Shown one piece after another: positions 43,264-52,735 of a stretch of DNA of 64,000 nt. The position numbers and the translations under genes were made by a program. The first letter of the stretch is position 1, and each line of letters begins with the position of its first letter. Origin of the DNA: CAZJUP01 sp964549275 (GTDB lineage Bacteria; Fidelibacterota; Marinisomatia; Marinisomatales; TCS55); NCBI GenBank assembly GCA_964549275.1, contig CAZJUP010000007.1, forward strand, positions 40,564 to 104,563. Direction: 5' to 3'. Below the pieces are notes generated by a model. The model was not told where the DNA came from and made no database searches. It saw nothing but the letters and a program-made list of their open reading frames with translations.

Positions 43264-44177
43264 TTTTGTTCTGAAAGGGTAACAGCAATTTTTGACCCTT
43301 CAACGACATTATGAAAAGCAAGGGCACGGTTTGCCTCAAAGCTTCGGCCTTCTGTCAATTTGGATATTTCGCGCAGAAGAAATGGTGTAAGGTTTTTCCC
43401 TGTGATATTTAAAGATTCGGCCGCTTGAACAGCTTTCGAAATATAATACTCCATTTTTTTTAACGATATTTCGTGGTTTTTTGGTATTGGGTTAGCCACA
43501 AGCAGGGAGGACAAAAGACCGAGGCCTGTGTGTGCGCGGAACCAATCCACGACCTCTTTTGGTGATTCAACGGATGTGCCAAGGGTCAGTCCAGACTTTC
43601 TGGAGTAAAAAGCTGGAAATTCGTTTGTTTTATACCCTAGAACAGGAACGCCAAGCGTTTCCAAGGTCTCAAGGGTTTTGGGTAAATCTAAAATTGCTTT
43701 TGCCCCAGACGAGACAACAATCATGGGAATTTTTTTAAGAGCAATGAGATCTTGAGATATGTCGCCGGTTATCTCGGCGTTACGATGCACCCCACCTATG
43801 CCCCCAGTAGAAAACACCTGTATGCCAGCCTGATTGGCCAACTGCATTGTAGAAGAAACCGTAGTCGCGCCTGACATGTTTTTTGAAACAGCCCATCCTA
43901 AATCGCGTTGAGATAGTTTAAAAATATTTTCACCCGAACAAATTAACTTTAACTGAGAAAGAGAAAGCCCAATGTGAACATTGCCATCAATTATAGCAAT
44001 TGTTGCGGGTGTGGCGCCATGAGACTTTGCTTCCGATTCCACACTTACAGCAAAGTCAAGGTTTTCAGGATAGGGCATGCCGTGCGCAAGGATAGTAGAC
44101 TCCAGCGCCAAAACAGGCCGACCAGATTTTAAGGCCAACTCAACGCTTGAATTCAAAATAAGAGGCACATTGTACAT
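43260..44177 (-). CDS. psuG: Pseudouridine-5'-phosphate glycosidase
   Basis: 305 aa, standard length. Family landmarks: PVLALESTILAHGMPYPEN, GATPATIAIIDGNVHIGLS, SKNMSGATTVSSTMQLANQA, FSTGGIGGVHR, IVVSSGAKAILDLPKTLETL and LGYKTNEFPAFYSRKSG. It splits pseudouridine 5'-phosphate to uracil and ribose 5-phosphate. No psuK kinase is adjacent, so the phosphorylating step must be encoded elsewhere. Convergent with sodN; the two TAG stops overlap at CTAG. Confidence 0.95.
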   Translation of the reverse strand: MYNVPLILNSSVELALKSGRPVLALESTILAHGMPYPENLDFAVSVESEAKSHGATPATIAIIDGNVHIGLSLSQLKLICSGENIFKLSQRDLGWAVSKNMSGATTVSSTMQLANQAGIQVFSTGGIGGVHRNAEITGDISQDLIALKKIPMIVVSSGAKAILDLPKTLETLETLGVPVLGYKTNEFPAFYSRKSGLTLGTSVESPKEVVDWFRAHTGLGLLSSLLVANPIPKNHEISLKKMEYYISKAVQAAESLNITGKNLTPFLLREISKLTEGRSFEANRALAFHNVVEGSKIAVTLSEQN

Positions 44178-44253
44178 GGAGTAATTTCTCAGATTATGTT
44201 GAAGGCTTTTAAAAGAGACTTGGATAATTTACCCACTATTTAACACTGAAAAA

Positions 44254-44523
44254 ATGGAACAGTTTGGAAAATATACAGATCCAAAACAATTTGGCTTGTC
44301 TAGGAGGTTGGTTTTGAAAACAAGACCAAATGGAACGGCTATAATTATTAAAATGAGAAAAAGCAGAATAACTTTGAAAGATGGTCGCCAATTGTTAAGC
44401 CAAGCTGAAATGATAAAGAACAAACGACCAAAAACCAGAGTAGTTGTTTACACTGCAACCCCCGTATGCAGCAAAACAAAAAAATTCCTTAAAAATAACA
44501 ATATCGATATAACTTGCCAGTAG
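44254..44523 (+). CDS. Small unknown protein before the MATE transporter
   Basis: 89 aa, ATG at 44254, ending 1 nt before the MATE gene, so probably co-translated. Very basic. I do not recognise it. The C-terminal third (RVVVYTATPVCSKTKKFLKN) is reminiscent of the first strand and helix of a glutaredoxin-like fold (VVxYTxxxCxxTxxFL), with a single cysteine in the C-x-x-T position, but the rest of such a fold is not there. It may be a real small protein; evidence is codon-like composition and tight spacing. Confidence 0.5.
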   Translation: MEQFGKYTDPKQFGLSRRLVLKTRPNGTAIIIKMRKSRITLKDGRQLLSQAEMIKNKRPKTRVVVYTATPVCSKTKKFLKNNNIDITCQ

Positions 44524-44524
44524 A

Positions 44525-45949
44525 ATGGGTTATAAAATAAAGCAGCTGCTTTTCGTTTCTGACAAAAACATTTCAGCCCATGTGTTAAGCTTAGGGTTGC
44601 CGGTAATTGCCAGCAACTTAAGTAGGACAATTATGAATATGGCAGATGTTGCAATGGTGGGGAGGCTGGGGGCCCCGTCTCTTGCCGCAACAGGAATGGG
44701 CTCAATGTTGGTGTGGGTTGCGCTGAGTTTTGCCATTGGGTTGAGAACGGGCACCCAGACGGTATCGTCGCGTCGCCTCGGGCAAAAAATCTATAAAGAA
44801 TGTGGCACTGCTATGCACAATGGCCACTTACTTGCGCTCCTACTTGCGGGTCCAATAACAGCTGCGGGCTATTATTTTTCACCCGTTTTTGTTCCTTGGT
44901 TTATAAGCGATAGTGTTGTAACACCACTTTGTGTTGACTATACATCAATTGCGTCTCTTAGTGTTTTCTTTTCTTCGATAGGGTTTGTGTATCAAGGCTT
45001 TTTTACAGGTATTGAAAAGCCACAGATTCATCTGAAAGTAACAGTGGTATCCAACCTATTAAATATATACCTCAATGCGGGATTAATCTATGGTCAAGAT
45101 GGAATTACAGATATTTTATCTCGTTTTAATATTTCCTGGTTGGGGTGGGCTTGGGGGTGGTGGTCTTTTCCCGCTCTGGGCGTTAAAGGCGCGGCCATTG
45201 CCACGCTTATCGCATCTGTTTGGCTAATGCTACATTATACGTTTTATTTGTTTCGCGATGATATTAAAGACCGGTTCTCCGTGATGAAATGGACATTTAA
45301 TCGGGCAATGCTGAGAAAACAAGTTTCACTTGCTGTTCCTCAGGGATCGCAAGAAATAATTGTAACGTTGGGATATGCGGTATTTTTAAAAATAGTTGGT
45401 CTTATAAGCATAGTCTCGCTGGCAGCAACAGAGGTTGTTTTTACAATATTGCACGCAGCGTTTATGCCGGGGGCAGGAATAGGTCAGGCTTGTGCAACTC
45501 TTGTTGGAAAATTTCTTGGAGAAGGAGATGAAAAAAAAGCAGAAACAAGCATTGTTGAGAGCGTTAGGCTGTCATTTATAATTATGGGAACAATGGGACT
45601 ATTGTTTCTTCTTATTCCGGGGTGGATTATCCCCCTGTTTACAAACGACATAGAAGTGATAAAGACCGGCATAACGGCCTTGAGAATCGCCGGGTTTGTT
45701 GAAATGGCTGATGCAATTGGTTTAACTCTGTGGTTTGCTTTGTCTGGTGCGGGAAACACCAAGTATCCCGCCATTATTGAAAGCACAACAATGTGGGGAC
45801 TGTGTCTTCCTTTAAGTTATTTCTCAGGCGTGTATCTGGATTGGGGGTTTATTGGGCCGTGGCTGGCCTTTGGGCTAAACATTGTACTTTTTGCGGCACT
45901 AATGGCGCGAAAAGTGCTTCAGGGAGACTGGAAAGACATAGAAGTATAA
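44525..45949 (+). CDS. MATE-family multidrug/metabolite efflux transporter
   Basis: 474 aa with twelve hydrophobic segments in two six-helix halves. Family landmarks are LGLPVIASNLSRTIMNMADV at the start, IEKPQIHLKVTVVSNLLNIY with the expected asparagines, the mid-protein ALGVKGAAIATLIASVW, VPQGSQEIIVTLGYAVFLK, and MPGAGIGQACATLVGKFLGE in the second half. MATE proteins export drugs or metabolites in exchange for sodium or protons. Substrate not predictable. Confidence 0.92.
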   Translation: MGYKIKQLLFVSDKNISAHVLSLGLPVIASNLSRTIMNMADVAMVGRLGAPSLAATGMGSMLVWVALSFAIGLRTGTQTVSSRRLGQKIYKECGTAMHNGHLLALLLAGPITAAGYYFSPVFVPWFISDSVVTPLCVDYTSIASLSVFFSSIGFVYQGFFTGIEKPQIHLKVTVVSNLLNIYLNAGLIYGQDGITDILSRFNISWLGWAWGWWSFPALGVKGAAIATLIASVWLMLHYTFYLFRDDIKDRFSVMKWTFNRAMLRKQVSLAVPQGSQEIIVTLGYAVFLKIVGLISIVSLAATEVVFTILHAAFMPGAGIGQACATLVGKFLGEGDEKKAETSIVESVRLSFIIMGTMGLLFLLIPGWIIPLFTNDIEVIKTGITALRIAGFVEMADAIGLTLWFALSGAGNTKYPAIIESTTMWGLCLPLSYFSGVYLDWGFIGPWLAFGLNIVLFAALMARKVLQGDWKDIEV

Positions 45950-46054
45950 AGCCATCTAATTTTTAAATCCTTAAATTGGATAAAAGGGTCTTAATTTATT
46001 AAATTTAAGTACTGCCCTAGGGTGATAACGCATAAAAAACGAGTAAAAACAAAG

Positions 46055-49000
46055 ATGAAAAAAAGAACTAAAGCTATTGTAGATGGAAACGAAGCTGCCG
46101 CATACATTGCCCACAAAACTAATGAGGTTATCGCAATTTATCCAATTACCCCATCATCTTCAATGGGTGAACTCTCAGATGCTTGGTCAACATTGGGGCA
46201 AAAAAATATTTGGGGAACCGTTCCTTCCGTTATAGAAATGCAAAGTGAGGGCGGTGCGGCGGGCACCGTTCATGGAGCGCTCCAAACAGGAGCATTAACA
46301 ACGACATTTACAGCATCTCAAGGCCTGTTGTTGATGATTCCTAATATGTATAAAATCGCCGGAGAACTTACACCAACTGTTTTTCACGTCTCCGCAAGAA
46401 CAGTGGCGAGCCATGCTTTGTCAATTTTTGGGGATCATTCTGATGTCATGGCTGTTAGGCAAACTGGGTTTGCAATGCTATGTTCGAACAGTGTACAGGA
46501 GGTTATGGACTTTGCTCTTATTTCCCAATCAGCTACACTCAAGACAAGAGTACCCTTTTTACATTTTTTTGATGGATTTAGAACATCACACGAGGTAATG
46601 AAAATTGACCTGATTTCAGAAACAGATATCCGGAAAATGATTGATGACGCAAAGGTCGTTTCCCACAGAAAGAGGGGCCTAAATCCAAACAGTCCGGTGA
46701 TTAGGGGAACAGCCCACAATCCGGACACGTGGTTTCAAGCAAGAGAAAGAATAAACCCCTACTACAGCGCTGTCCCCAATATCGTACAAGATGAAATGAA
46801 TCGGCTTGCAAGGTTAACGGGCCGGCAGTATAAATTATTTGATTATACGGGACATCCAAAAGCCGATAGAATTATTATACTCATGGGATCGGGCGCTGAA
46901 ACCGCTCAGGAGCTTGTGAATCACTACGCAAAAAGCGGTGAGAAAGTAGGTGTATTAAAAGTCCGTCTTTTTCGACCATTTTCTGGAAGAGGTTTATTAG
47001 ATGCTATCCCGAAAACGGTAGAAAAAATAGCGGTAATGGACAGAACAAAAGAACCCGGCTCTACCGGAGAACCTCTTTATCAGGATGTGTTAACGGCATT
47101 CGTAGAAAATAAAAATGTTATCCCAAAAATTGTTGGTGGAAGATATGGTTTATCTTCAAAAGAATTCACTCCGGCAATGGTAAAGGGTGTTTTTGATGAA
47201 TTAAAAAAAGAGAACCCAAAAAATCATTTTACGGTTGGGATTGTAGATGATGTTTCACGAACAAGTTTAGACTATGAACCAAGATATAACATTGAAAATG
47301 AACAGGTTTACCGCGGGATATTTTATGGTTTGGGCGCAGATGGAACTGTGGGGGCAAATAAAAATTCCATTAAAATTATAGGTGAAGAAACAGAGAACTG
47401 TGCACAGGGATATTTTGTTTATGATTCAAAAAAGTCTGGGAGCGTTACGGTTTCACACCTCCGGTTTGGAGCTCAACAAATACAATCTACCTATCTGATA
47501 GACAAAGCAAATTTTGTTGCTGTTCATAACTTTGAGTTTATAAAAACTATGAATCCTCTGGATAAACTGATGTCTGGAGGAACGTTGTTGTTGAACAGCC
47601 CTTTTGAAAAAAACACCCTTTGGGGAAATCTTCCACAAAAGATTCAAAAACAAATTTTAGATAAAAATATAAATGTGTATAACATTAATGCTGTTCGCGT
47701 TGCACAAGAAACAGAGTTAGGTGTCAGAATCAACACTATAATGCAAACCTGTTTTTTTGCCATATCCGGTATTCTTCCAATAGAGGAGGCAATTTTCAAG
47801 ATAAAAAAAACCATAAATAAGACCTACGGTAAAAAGGGAGATGAAATTGTAAAGAAAAACTATAACGCCGTTGATGAAACGCTTAAACATCTTGCAAAAA
47901 TTAATCCGCCAAACAAAACAACCGGAAAACATGTAGACATCAAAATTGTTTCCGATTCAGCGCCGGAATTTGTAAAAAACGTTACTGCAAAAATCATGGT
48001 TGGCGCTGGAGACGATCTCCCTGTTAGCGCTTTTCCAGAAGACGGCACCTGGCCCACAGGAACCACCCAGTGGGAAAAAAGAAACATAGCTAGCGAAATT
48101 CCCGCTTGGGATCCGGATGTGTGTATTCAATGCAACAAATGTGCTCTTGTATGTCCCCATGGGGTCATTAGGCCAAAAATATATGATAAATCCCATTTAA
48201 ATGAAGCGCCACAAACATTTAAATCTTTTGGTGCAAAAGGAAGGGAGTGGAATGAAAATGAGGTTTATACCTTGCAGGTTGCACCTGAAGACTGTACAGG
48301 CTGTGCAATTTGTGTAGATGTTTGTCCTGCAAAAAACAAATCCAACACAAGCCTCAAGGCTATCAATATGATGCCCCACAGATCACTCTGGAATCAGGAA
48401 CGAGACAATTGGAGTTTTTTCCTTTCACTTCCGGAAGTTGACAGGAGCCGAGTTAAAGCTGAAACCCCAAGAGGTTCCCAATTGTTTCAACCCCTGTTTG
48501 AGTTTTCGGGCGCCTGTACTGGATGTGGAGAAACGCCCTATGTAAAATTAGTGTCACAGCTCTTTGGAGACAGGATGGTCGTAGCCAACGCTACGGGCTG
48601 TTCTTCAATTTATGGGGGAAACCTTCCCACAACGCCTTGGTCAAAAAACAATAAAGGGCTAGGTCCGGCATGGTCCAACTCTCTTTTTGAAGACAACGCA
48701 GAGTTTGGTTTAGGCTTTAGAATGGCCATTGATAAACACCGAGACCATGCCAGAGAACTTTTGGAGGAGTTGAAGCCAATGTTGGAAAAACAGCTTGCGG
48801 ACGAAATTTTATTGAAAAAACAATTTACAGAAGTGGAAATTTTCGAACAAAGAGAAAGGATTAATAAACTTAATCAACAGCTAAAAAAAATTAAAGATTC
48901 CAAAGCAAAGCTGCTTCTTTCAATTTCAGATAATTTGGTTAAAAAAAGCGTTTGGATTGTTGGGGGAGATGGCTGGGCTTATGATATTGGTTTCGGCGGG

Positions 49001-49615
49001 TTGGATCATGTGCTTGCCTCGGGAAAAGATATTAATGTATTGGTTTTAGATACAGAGGTATATTCGAACACAGGAGGACAAGCGTCCAAATCAACCCCAA
49101 TTGGAGCTGTTGCAAAATTTGCTGCCTCCGGAAAAGACCAGGGGAAGAAAAACTTGGGAATGATTGCCATGAGCTATGGAAATGTCTATGTGGCAAGAGT
49201 AGCCATGGGGGCTAATGACACCCAAACAGTAAGGGCATTTATTGAGGCAGAGGCTCACCCGGGCCCGTCTATAATTATTGCTTACAGCCATTGTATTGCG
49301 CATGGTATAAATATGGTCCATGGTATGCGACAACAGGCGGCTGCTGTGAATAGTGGACACTGGACTTTGTATCGTTTTAACCCCGCCTTAAAATCAAAAG
49401 GGGAAAACCCATTTATTTTAGATTGTAAAAAACCAAAAATTTCTATGGATGAGTATATATACAATGAAAACAGGTATAAAATGTTAATAAAAACAAAACC
49501 GCACCGCGCAAAACAACTTCTAGATCGCGCCAAAAAAGAAGCACACGCCAGATTTGATTATTTTAAAAAATTATCAGAAACGGAACAAGATAATCGCCCT
49601 AAGGAGGTCGAATGA
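46055..49615 (+). CDS. nifJ: Pyruvate:ferredoxin (flavodoxin) oxidoreductase, single chain
   Basis: 1186 aa from the ATG at 46055, which aligns with the family N-terminus; a GTG at 46022 adds 11 residues. Domain order: domain I (VIAIYPITPSSSMGE; pyruvate-binding Arg115 in HVSARTVASH), domain II, domain III (gamma), ferredoxin domain with two 4Fe-4S motifs CIQCNKCALVCP (about 690) and CTGCAICVDVCP (about 747), and the TPP domain with CTGCGE for the proximal cluster and GDGWAYDIGFGGLDH (about 971). It converts pyruvate and CoA to acetyl-CoA, CO2 and reduced ferredoxin, or the reverse. Overlaps the DHODH-like gene by 4 nt. Confidence 0.96.
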   Translation: MKKRTKAIVDGNEAAAYIAHKTNEVIAIYPITPSSSMGELSDAWSTLGQKNIWGTVPSVIEMQSEGGAAGTVHGALQTGALTTTFTASQGLLLMIPNMYKIAGELTPTVFHVSARTVASHALSIFGDHSDVMAVRQTGFAMLCSNSVQEVMDFALISQSATLKTRVPFLHFFDGFRTSHEVMKIDLISETDIRKMIDDAKVVSHRKRGLNPNSPVIRGTAHNPDTWFQARERINPYYSAVPNIVQDEMNRLARLTGRQYKLFDYTGHPKADRIIILMGSGAETAQELVNHYAKSGEKVGVLKVRLFRPFSGRGLLDAIPKTVEKIAVMDRTKEPGSTGEPLYQDVLTAFVENKNVIPKIVGGRYGLSSKEFTPAMVKGVFDELKKENPKNHFTVGIVDDVSRTSLDYEPRYNIENEQVYRGIFYGLGADGTVGANKNSIKIIGEETENCAQGYFVYDSKKSGSVTVSHLRFGAQQIQSTYLIDKANFVAVHNFEFIKTMNPLDKLMSGGTLLLNSPFEKNTLWGNLPQKIQKQILDKNINVYNINAVRVAQETELGVRINTIMQTCFFAISGILPIEEAIFKIKKTINKTYGKKGDEIVKKNYNAVDETLKHLAKINPPNKTTGKHVDIKIVSDSAPEFVKNVTAKIMVGAGDDLPVSAFPEDGTWPTGTTQWEKRNIASEIPAWDPDVCIQCNKCALVCPHGVIRPKIYDKSHLNEAPQTFKSFGAKGREWNENEVYTLQVAPEDCTGCAICVDVCPAKNKSNTSLKAINMMPHRSLWNQERDNWSFFLSLPEVDRSRVKAETPRGSQLFQPLFEFSGACTGCGETPYVKLVSQLFGDRMVVANATGCSSIYGGNLPTTPWSKNNKGLGPAWSNSLFEDNAEFGLGFRMAIDKHRDHARELLEELKPMLEKQLADEILLKKQFTEVEIFEQRERINKLNQQLKKIKDSKAKLLLSISDNLVKKSVWIVGGDGWAYDIGFGGLDHVLASGKDINVLVLDTEVYSNTGGQASKSTPIGAVAKFAASGKDQGKKNLGMIAMSYGNVYVARVAMGANDTQTVRAFIEAEAHPGPSIIIAYSHCIAHGINMVHGMRQQAAAVNSGHWTLYRFNPALKSKGENPFILDCKKPKISMDEYIYNENRYKMLIKTKPHRAKQLLDRAKKEAHARFDYFKKLSETEQDNRPKEVE

Positions 49616-50622
49616 AATCCTTAAAAACCTCTTATTTGGGATTTGAGCTTGAAAACCCGCTGGTTCCATCCTCTTCTCCTCTTACTCGAGAATTAGACAT
49701 GGTGAAACGACTGGAAGATTCCGGAGCGCCCATGCTGGTTATGTTTTCCCTTTTTGAAGAAGAAATTTACCATGAAGACGATGAACTTCTGTACAACCTG
49801 GAAAGAGGAACTCACAGCTACCCAGAGGCCCTTTCCTACTTTCCGGAACCCGCAAATATTATCCAGGGGCCCGAAGAATATTTGACACAGGTATATGCGA
49901 TTAAAGAAGCTGTTGATATTCCGATTGTTGGGAGTTTAAACGGTGTTTCTGTCGGAGGGTGGATAGAGAAGGCAAAGCTGATTGAGGAGGCCGGAGCCGA
50001 CGCTTTGGAATTAAACATCTTTTATTTACCAACAAAAATAGAAGAAACCCCACAAGATGTAGAAAACAGGTATTTAGAAATTTTAAGAGCTGTGGAAAAA
50101 CAGATTACCATCCCCGTTGCTGTTAAAATTGGTCCATTTTTCAGTGCAATACCAAACTTTGCAAAAAAACTGGAATCTGCTGGAGCGGACGCTCTGGTTT
50201 TATTTAACAGATTTTATCAGCCCGATATAAACCTGAAACAGCTTCAGGTGGAGCCGACCTTACACTTAAGTTCTTCAAGAGAAATATCATTACCTCTCAG
50301 GTGGGTGGCTATTTTGCGAGATAAAATAAAGTCAAATATTGCTGTAACGAGCGGTGTTCACACAGCTGAAGATATATTAAAATTAATAATGGCTGGCTCA
50401 GATGTTACCATGTTAACCTCGGCTTTGATTAAATTCGGCCCGGAATATTTAAGAGGGTTACAGATCCGGCTGGTCGAATGGATGAATGAAAACGAGTATG
50501 ATAGTATATCTCAGATGAGAGGCAGTATGAGCATGAAAAATACGGCCGAGGCAGAGTCGTTTGTTCGAGCAAATTATGTAAAAATTTTGAATCAGTATAA
50601 ATCAGATGAACCTAATTTTTAA
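49612..50622 (+). CDS. Dihydroorotate dehydrogenase-like flavoprotein
   Basis: 336 aa, ATGA overlap with nifJ. DHODH-type TIM barrel: LGFELENPLVPSSSPLTREL at the start, IPIVGSLNGVSVGGWIEKAK, ADALELNIFYLPTK, IPVAVKIGPFF (flavin-contact Lys), ADALVLFNRFYQPDINLKQL and SNIAVTSGVHTAEDILKLIM for FMN binding. The usual NxSCPN-type catalytic loop of PyrD is not evident, so a role in pyrimidine synthesis is doubtful. This type of DHODH-like gene is commonly next to nifJ; a redox role tied to ferredoxin is inferred. Confidence 0.85.
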   Translation: MKSLKTSYLGFELENPLVPSSSPLTRELDMVKRLEDSGAPMLVMFSLFEEEIYHEDDELLYNLERGTHSYPEALSYFPEPANIIQGPEEYLTQVYAIKEAVDIPIVGSLNGVSVGGWIEKAKLIEEAGADALELNIFYLPTKIEETPQDVENRYLEILRAVEKQITIPVAVKIGPFFSAIPNFAKKLESAGADALVLFNRFYQPDINLKQLQVEPTLHLSSSREISLPLRWVAILRDKIKSNIAVTSGVHTAEDILKLIMAGSDVTMLTSALIKFGPEYLRGLQIRLVEWMNENEYDSISQMRGSMSMKNTAEAESFVRANYVKILNQYKSDEPNF

Positions 50623-50815
50623 AATCGAAAAATTTATTATATAAAATAACTATCTGTTAGACAGCTCCTCCCGTTTCTTTTTACATATAGAATTTTACAG
50701 TAAATTCACCGCTAAAAATTTTAATTAAAATACAAGCAACCCTATACTGTGATGATAAAAAACAACCATCCCATGGGTGAGATAAAACATTTATGACAAG
50801 CAAGTGAAATAAATA

Positions 50816-52735
50816 ATGGCAAAATTTCCAGGAATTAAATCAACAGCAGATGGAGCGGCGATAGTTGTATGGGTGGAGACTCACATTACGCAAGGTGCCT
50901 GTGCCTATCCAATCACATCGTCAACCACAATGGGCTCGGGATACCAGGCGGTTGTCTCTAATGGTGGAACGAACCTTTGGAATGAACACATGGTATTTAT
51001 TGAATCAGAATCGGAGCACAGCTCTGCTTCAGCCTGTGAGGGCTTCGCCTTAGCAGGAGGACGTGTAACGAATTTTACATCGGGCCAGGGGCTGGTATTA
51101 ATGAAGGAGGTTCTTTATACAATTTCAGGAAAACGCCTACCAGTTGTATTCCACATTGGGGCGCGGGCTTTAACCTCTCACTCTTTAAATGTCCATGCCG
51201 GACACGATGATGTAATGGCTGTTTCGGATTGTGGTTGGGGTATGTTATTTGCAAGAAACGCTCAGGAAACAGGAGACCTGGCTATTATCGCTCGGCGGGT
51301 AGCGGAAGATACACACACACCGTTTTTAAATATAATGGACGGGTTTTTAACTACCCACACCATAGAGAATGTGCAACTCCCAGAGCCGGAACTCATGGAT
51401 ACGTTCATAGGAAAACCACAAGATAAACTTATAAATATGATGGACCCCTATCATCCTATTATGTCTGGTGTTGTTCAAAATCAAGATTCTTATATGAAGG
51501 GAAAAATTGCCCAAAGAGGCTATACAAGTAAAATAGAACAAAGCCTTGTGGATGCCATGGATGAGTTCTACGCACTTACAGGTAGAGAGTACGGGTTGGT
51601 CTCAGAGTATAAATTGGGGGATGCTGACTATGCAATTGTAGGAATGGGATCTATGATTGAAACAGCAGAAGCGGCGGTTGATTTTTTAAGAAAAGAAAAA
51701 AACATTAATGTGGGTATTCTACATGTGACATCTTACCGCCCATTTCCAGGAAAGCAAATTGTTGAGAAATTACGAAATGTTAAAGCGGTCTCTGTTTTAG
51801 AAAGAATGGATAACCCCCTTGCAGATGACAACCCCCTTACGCTTGAAGTGAAAGCCGCTTTTGCTGACTATATAATTGAGAACAAAACGAAGGACGTTAA
51901 TCTGCCGGCAATATATTCAGGATCTGCAGGGTTGGGCTCTCGAGATGTTCGCCCCGATGACATTATGGCGGTTGTAGAAAACATGATAAAGGAAGAGAAA
52001 AAATATTTTACACTTGGCATCCAACACGATTTGGCCCTTTCAACAGAAGAATCAACAGACGTTCGGTCTCAAGGCACCTTTTCAATGAGAGGCCATTCTG
52101 TAGGTGGTTATGGATCCGTCACTACCAATAAAATTATAGCTACAATTGTTGCGGATTTGTTTGATATGTATGTTCAGGCATATCCAAAATATGGTTCAGA
52201 GAAAAAGGGACTGCCCACTACATATTATTTAACCGTAAGTCCTGACCGCGTGAAAACACACAATGAACTTGAGTTTGTAGAGTTTGTACCCCTGAATGAT
52301 GTTAATGCCTTTAATTTGGCAAACCCACTCAAAGGGATTCAGCCCGGAGGAACCCTGTTTATTCAGTCACCGAAAACTGCTGCGGAAAAAATTTGGGTAG
52401 ATATTCCAAGGTGGGCAAGAAAAACAATTCAAGAAAAAGAAATAAAAGTCTTTGCGCTAGATACTGTAAAAATTGCAAAGCAAGTTTCAACCAGAGCCGA
52501 TTTGATTCAACGGATGCAGGGAATTGTTTTGTTGGGAATATTTTTAAAAGTAACACCCTTCCTAAAGAAATCAGGAATTGGAGAGGATCAGCTAATGAGC
52601 GGTGTTGAAAAATCCCTGCGCAAATATTTTGGAAAACGAGGAGAACAGGTTGTGAAAGATAATCTGAATGCGGTAAGGCGCGGATTTGAAAACGTGTTTG
52701 AAATCAATCCGGCTAAAGTAGAGGAGTTGGCATGA
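50816..52735 (+). CDS. Two-subunit PFOR, alpha+gamma chain
   Basis: 639 aa. Matches NifJ domains I to III: GACAYPITSSTTMGSGYQAV, SESEHSSASACEGFALAGGR, FTSGQGLVLMKEV and HIGARALTSHSLNVHAGHDD with the pyruvate-binding Arg117 kept; a transketolase-C-like domain (VGILHVTSYRPFPGKQIVEK) and the gamma domain (RGHSVGGYGSVTTNKIIATI) follow. The ferredoxin and TPP domains are in the next gene, with a 4-nt overlap. This is the second PFOR of the window, 193 nt after the DHODH-like gene. The conserved arginine suggests pyruvate as substrate, but another 2-oxoacid is possible. Confidence 0.92.
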   Translation: MAKFPGIKSTADGAAIVVWVETHITQGACAYPITSSTTMGSGYQAVVSNGGTNLWNEHMVFIESESEHSSASACEGFALAGGRVTNFTSGQGLVLMKEVLYTISGKRLPVVFHIGARALTSHSLNVHAGHDDVMAVSDCGWGMLFARNAQETGDLAIIARRVAEDTHTPFLNIMDGFLTTHTIENVQLPEPELMDTFIGKPQDKLINMMDPYHPIMSGVVQNQDSYMKGKIAQRGYTSKIEQSLVDAMDEFYALTGREYGLVSEYKLGDADYAIVGMGSMIETAEAAVDFLRKEKNINVGILHVTSYRPFPGKQIVEKLRNVKAVSVLERMDNPLADDNPLTLEVKAAFADYIIENKTKDVNLPAIYSGSAGLGSRDVRPDDIMAVVENMIKEEKKYFTLGIQHDLALSTEESTDVRSQGTFSMRGHSVGGYGSVTTNKIIATIVADLFDMYVQAYPKYGSEKKGLPTTYYLTVSPDRVKTHNELEFVEFVPLNDVNAFNLANPLKGIQPGGTLFIQSPKTAAEKIWVDIPRWARKTIQEKEIKVFALDTVKIAKQVSTRADLIQRMQGIVLLGIFLKVTPFLKKSGIGEDQLMSGVEKSLRKYFGKRGEQVVKDNLNAVRRGFENVFEINPAKVEELA

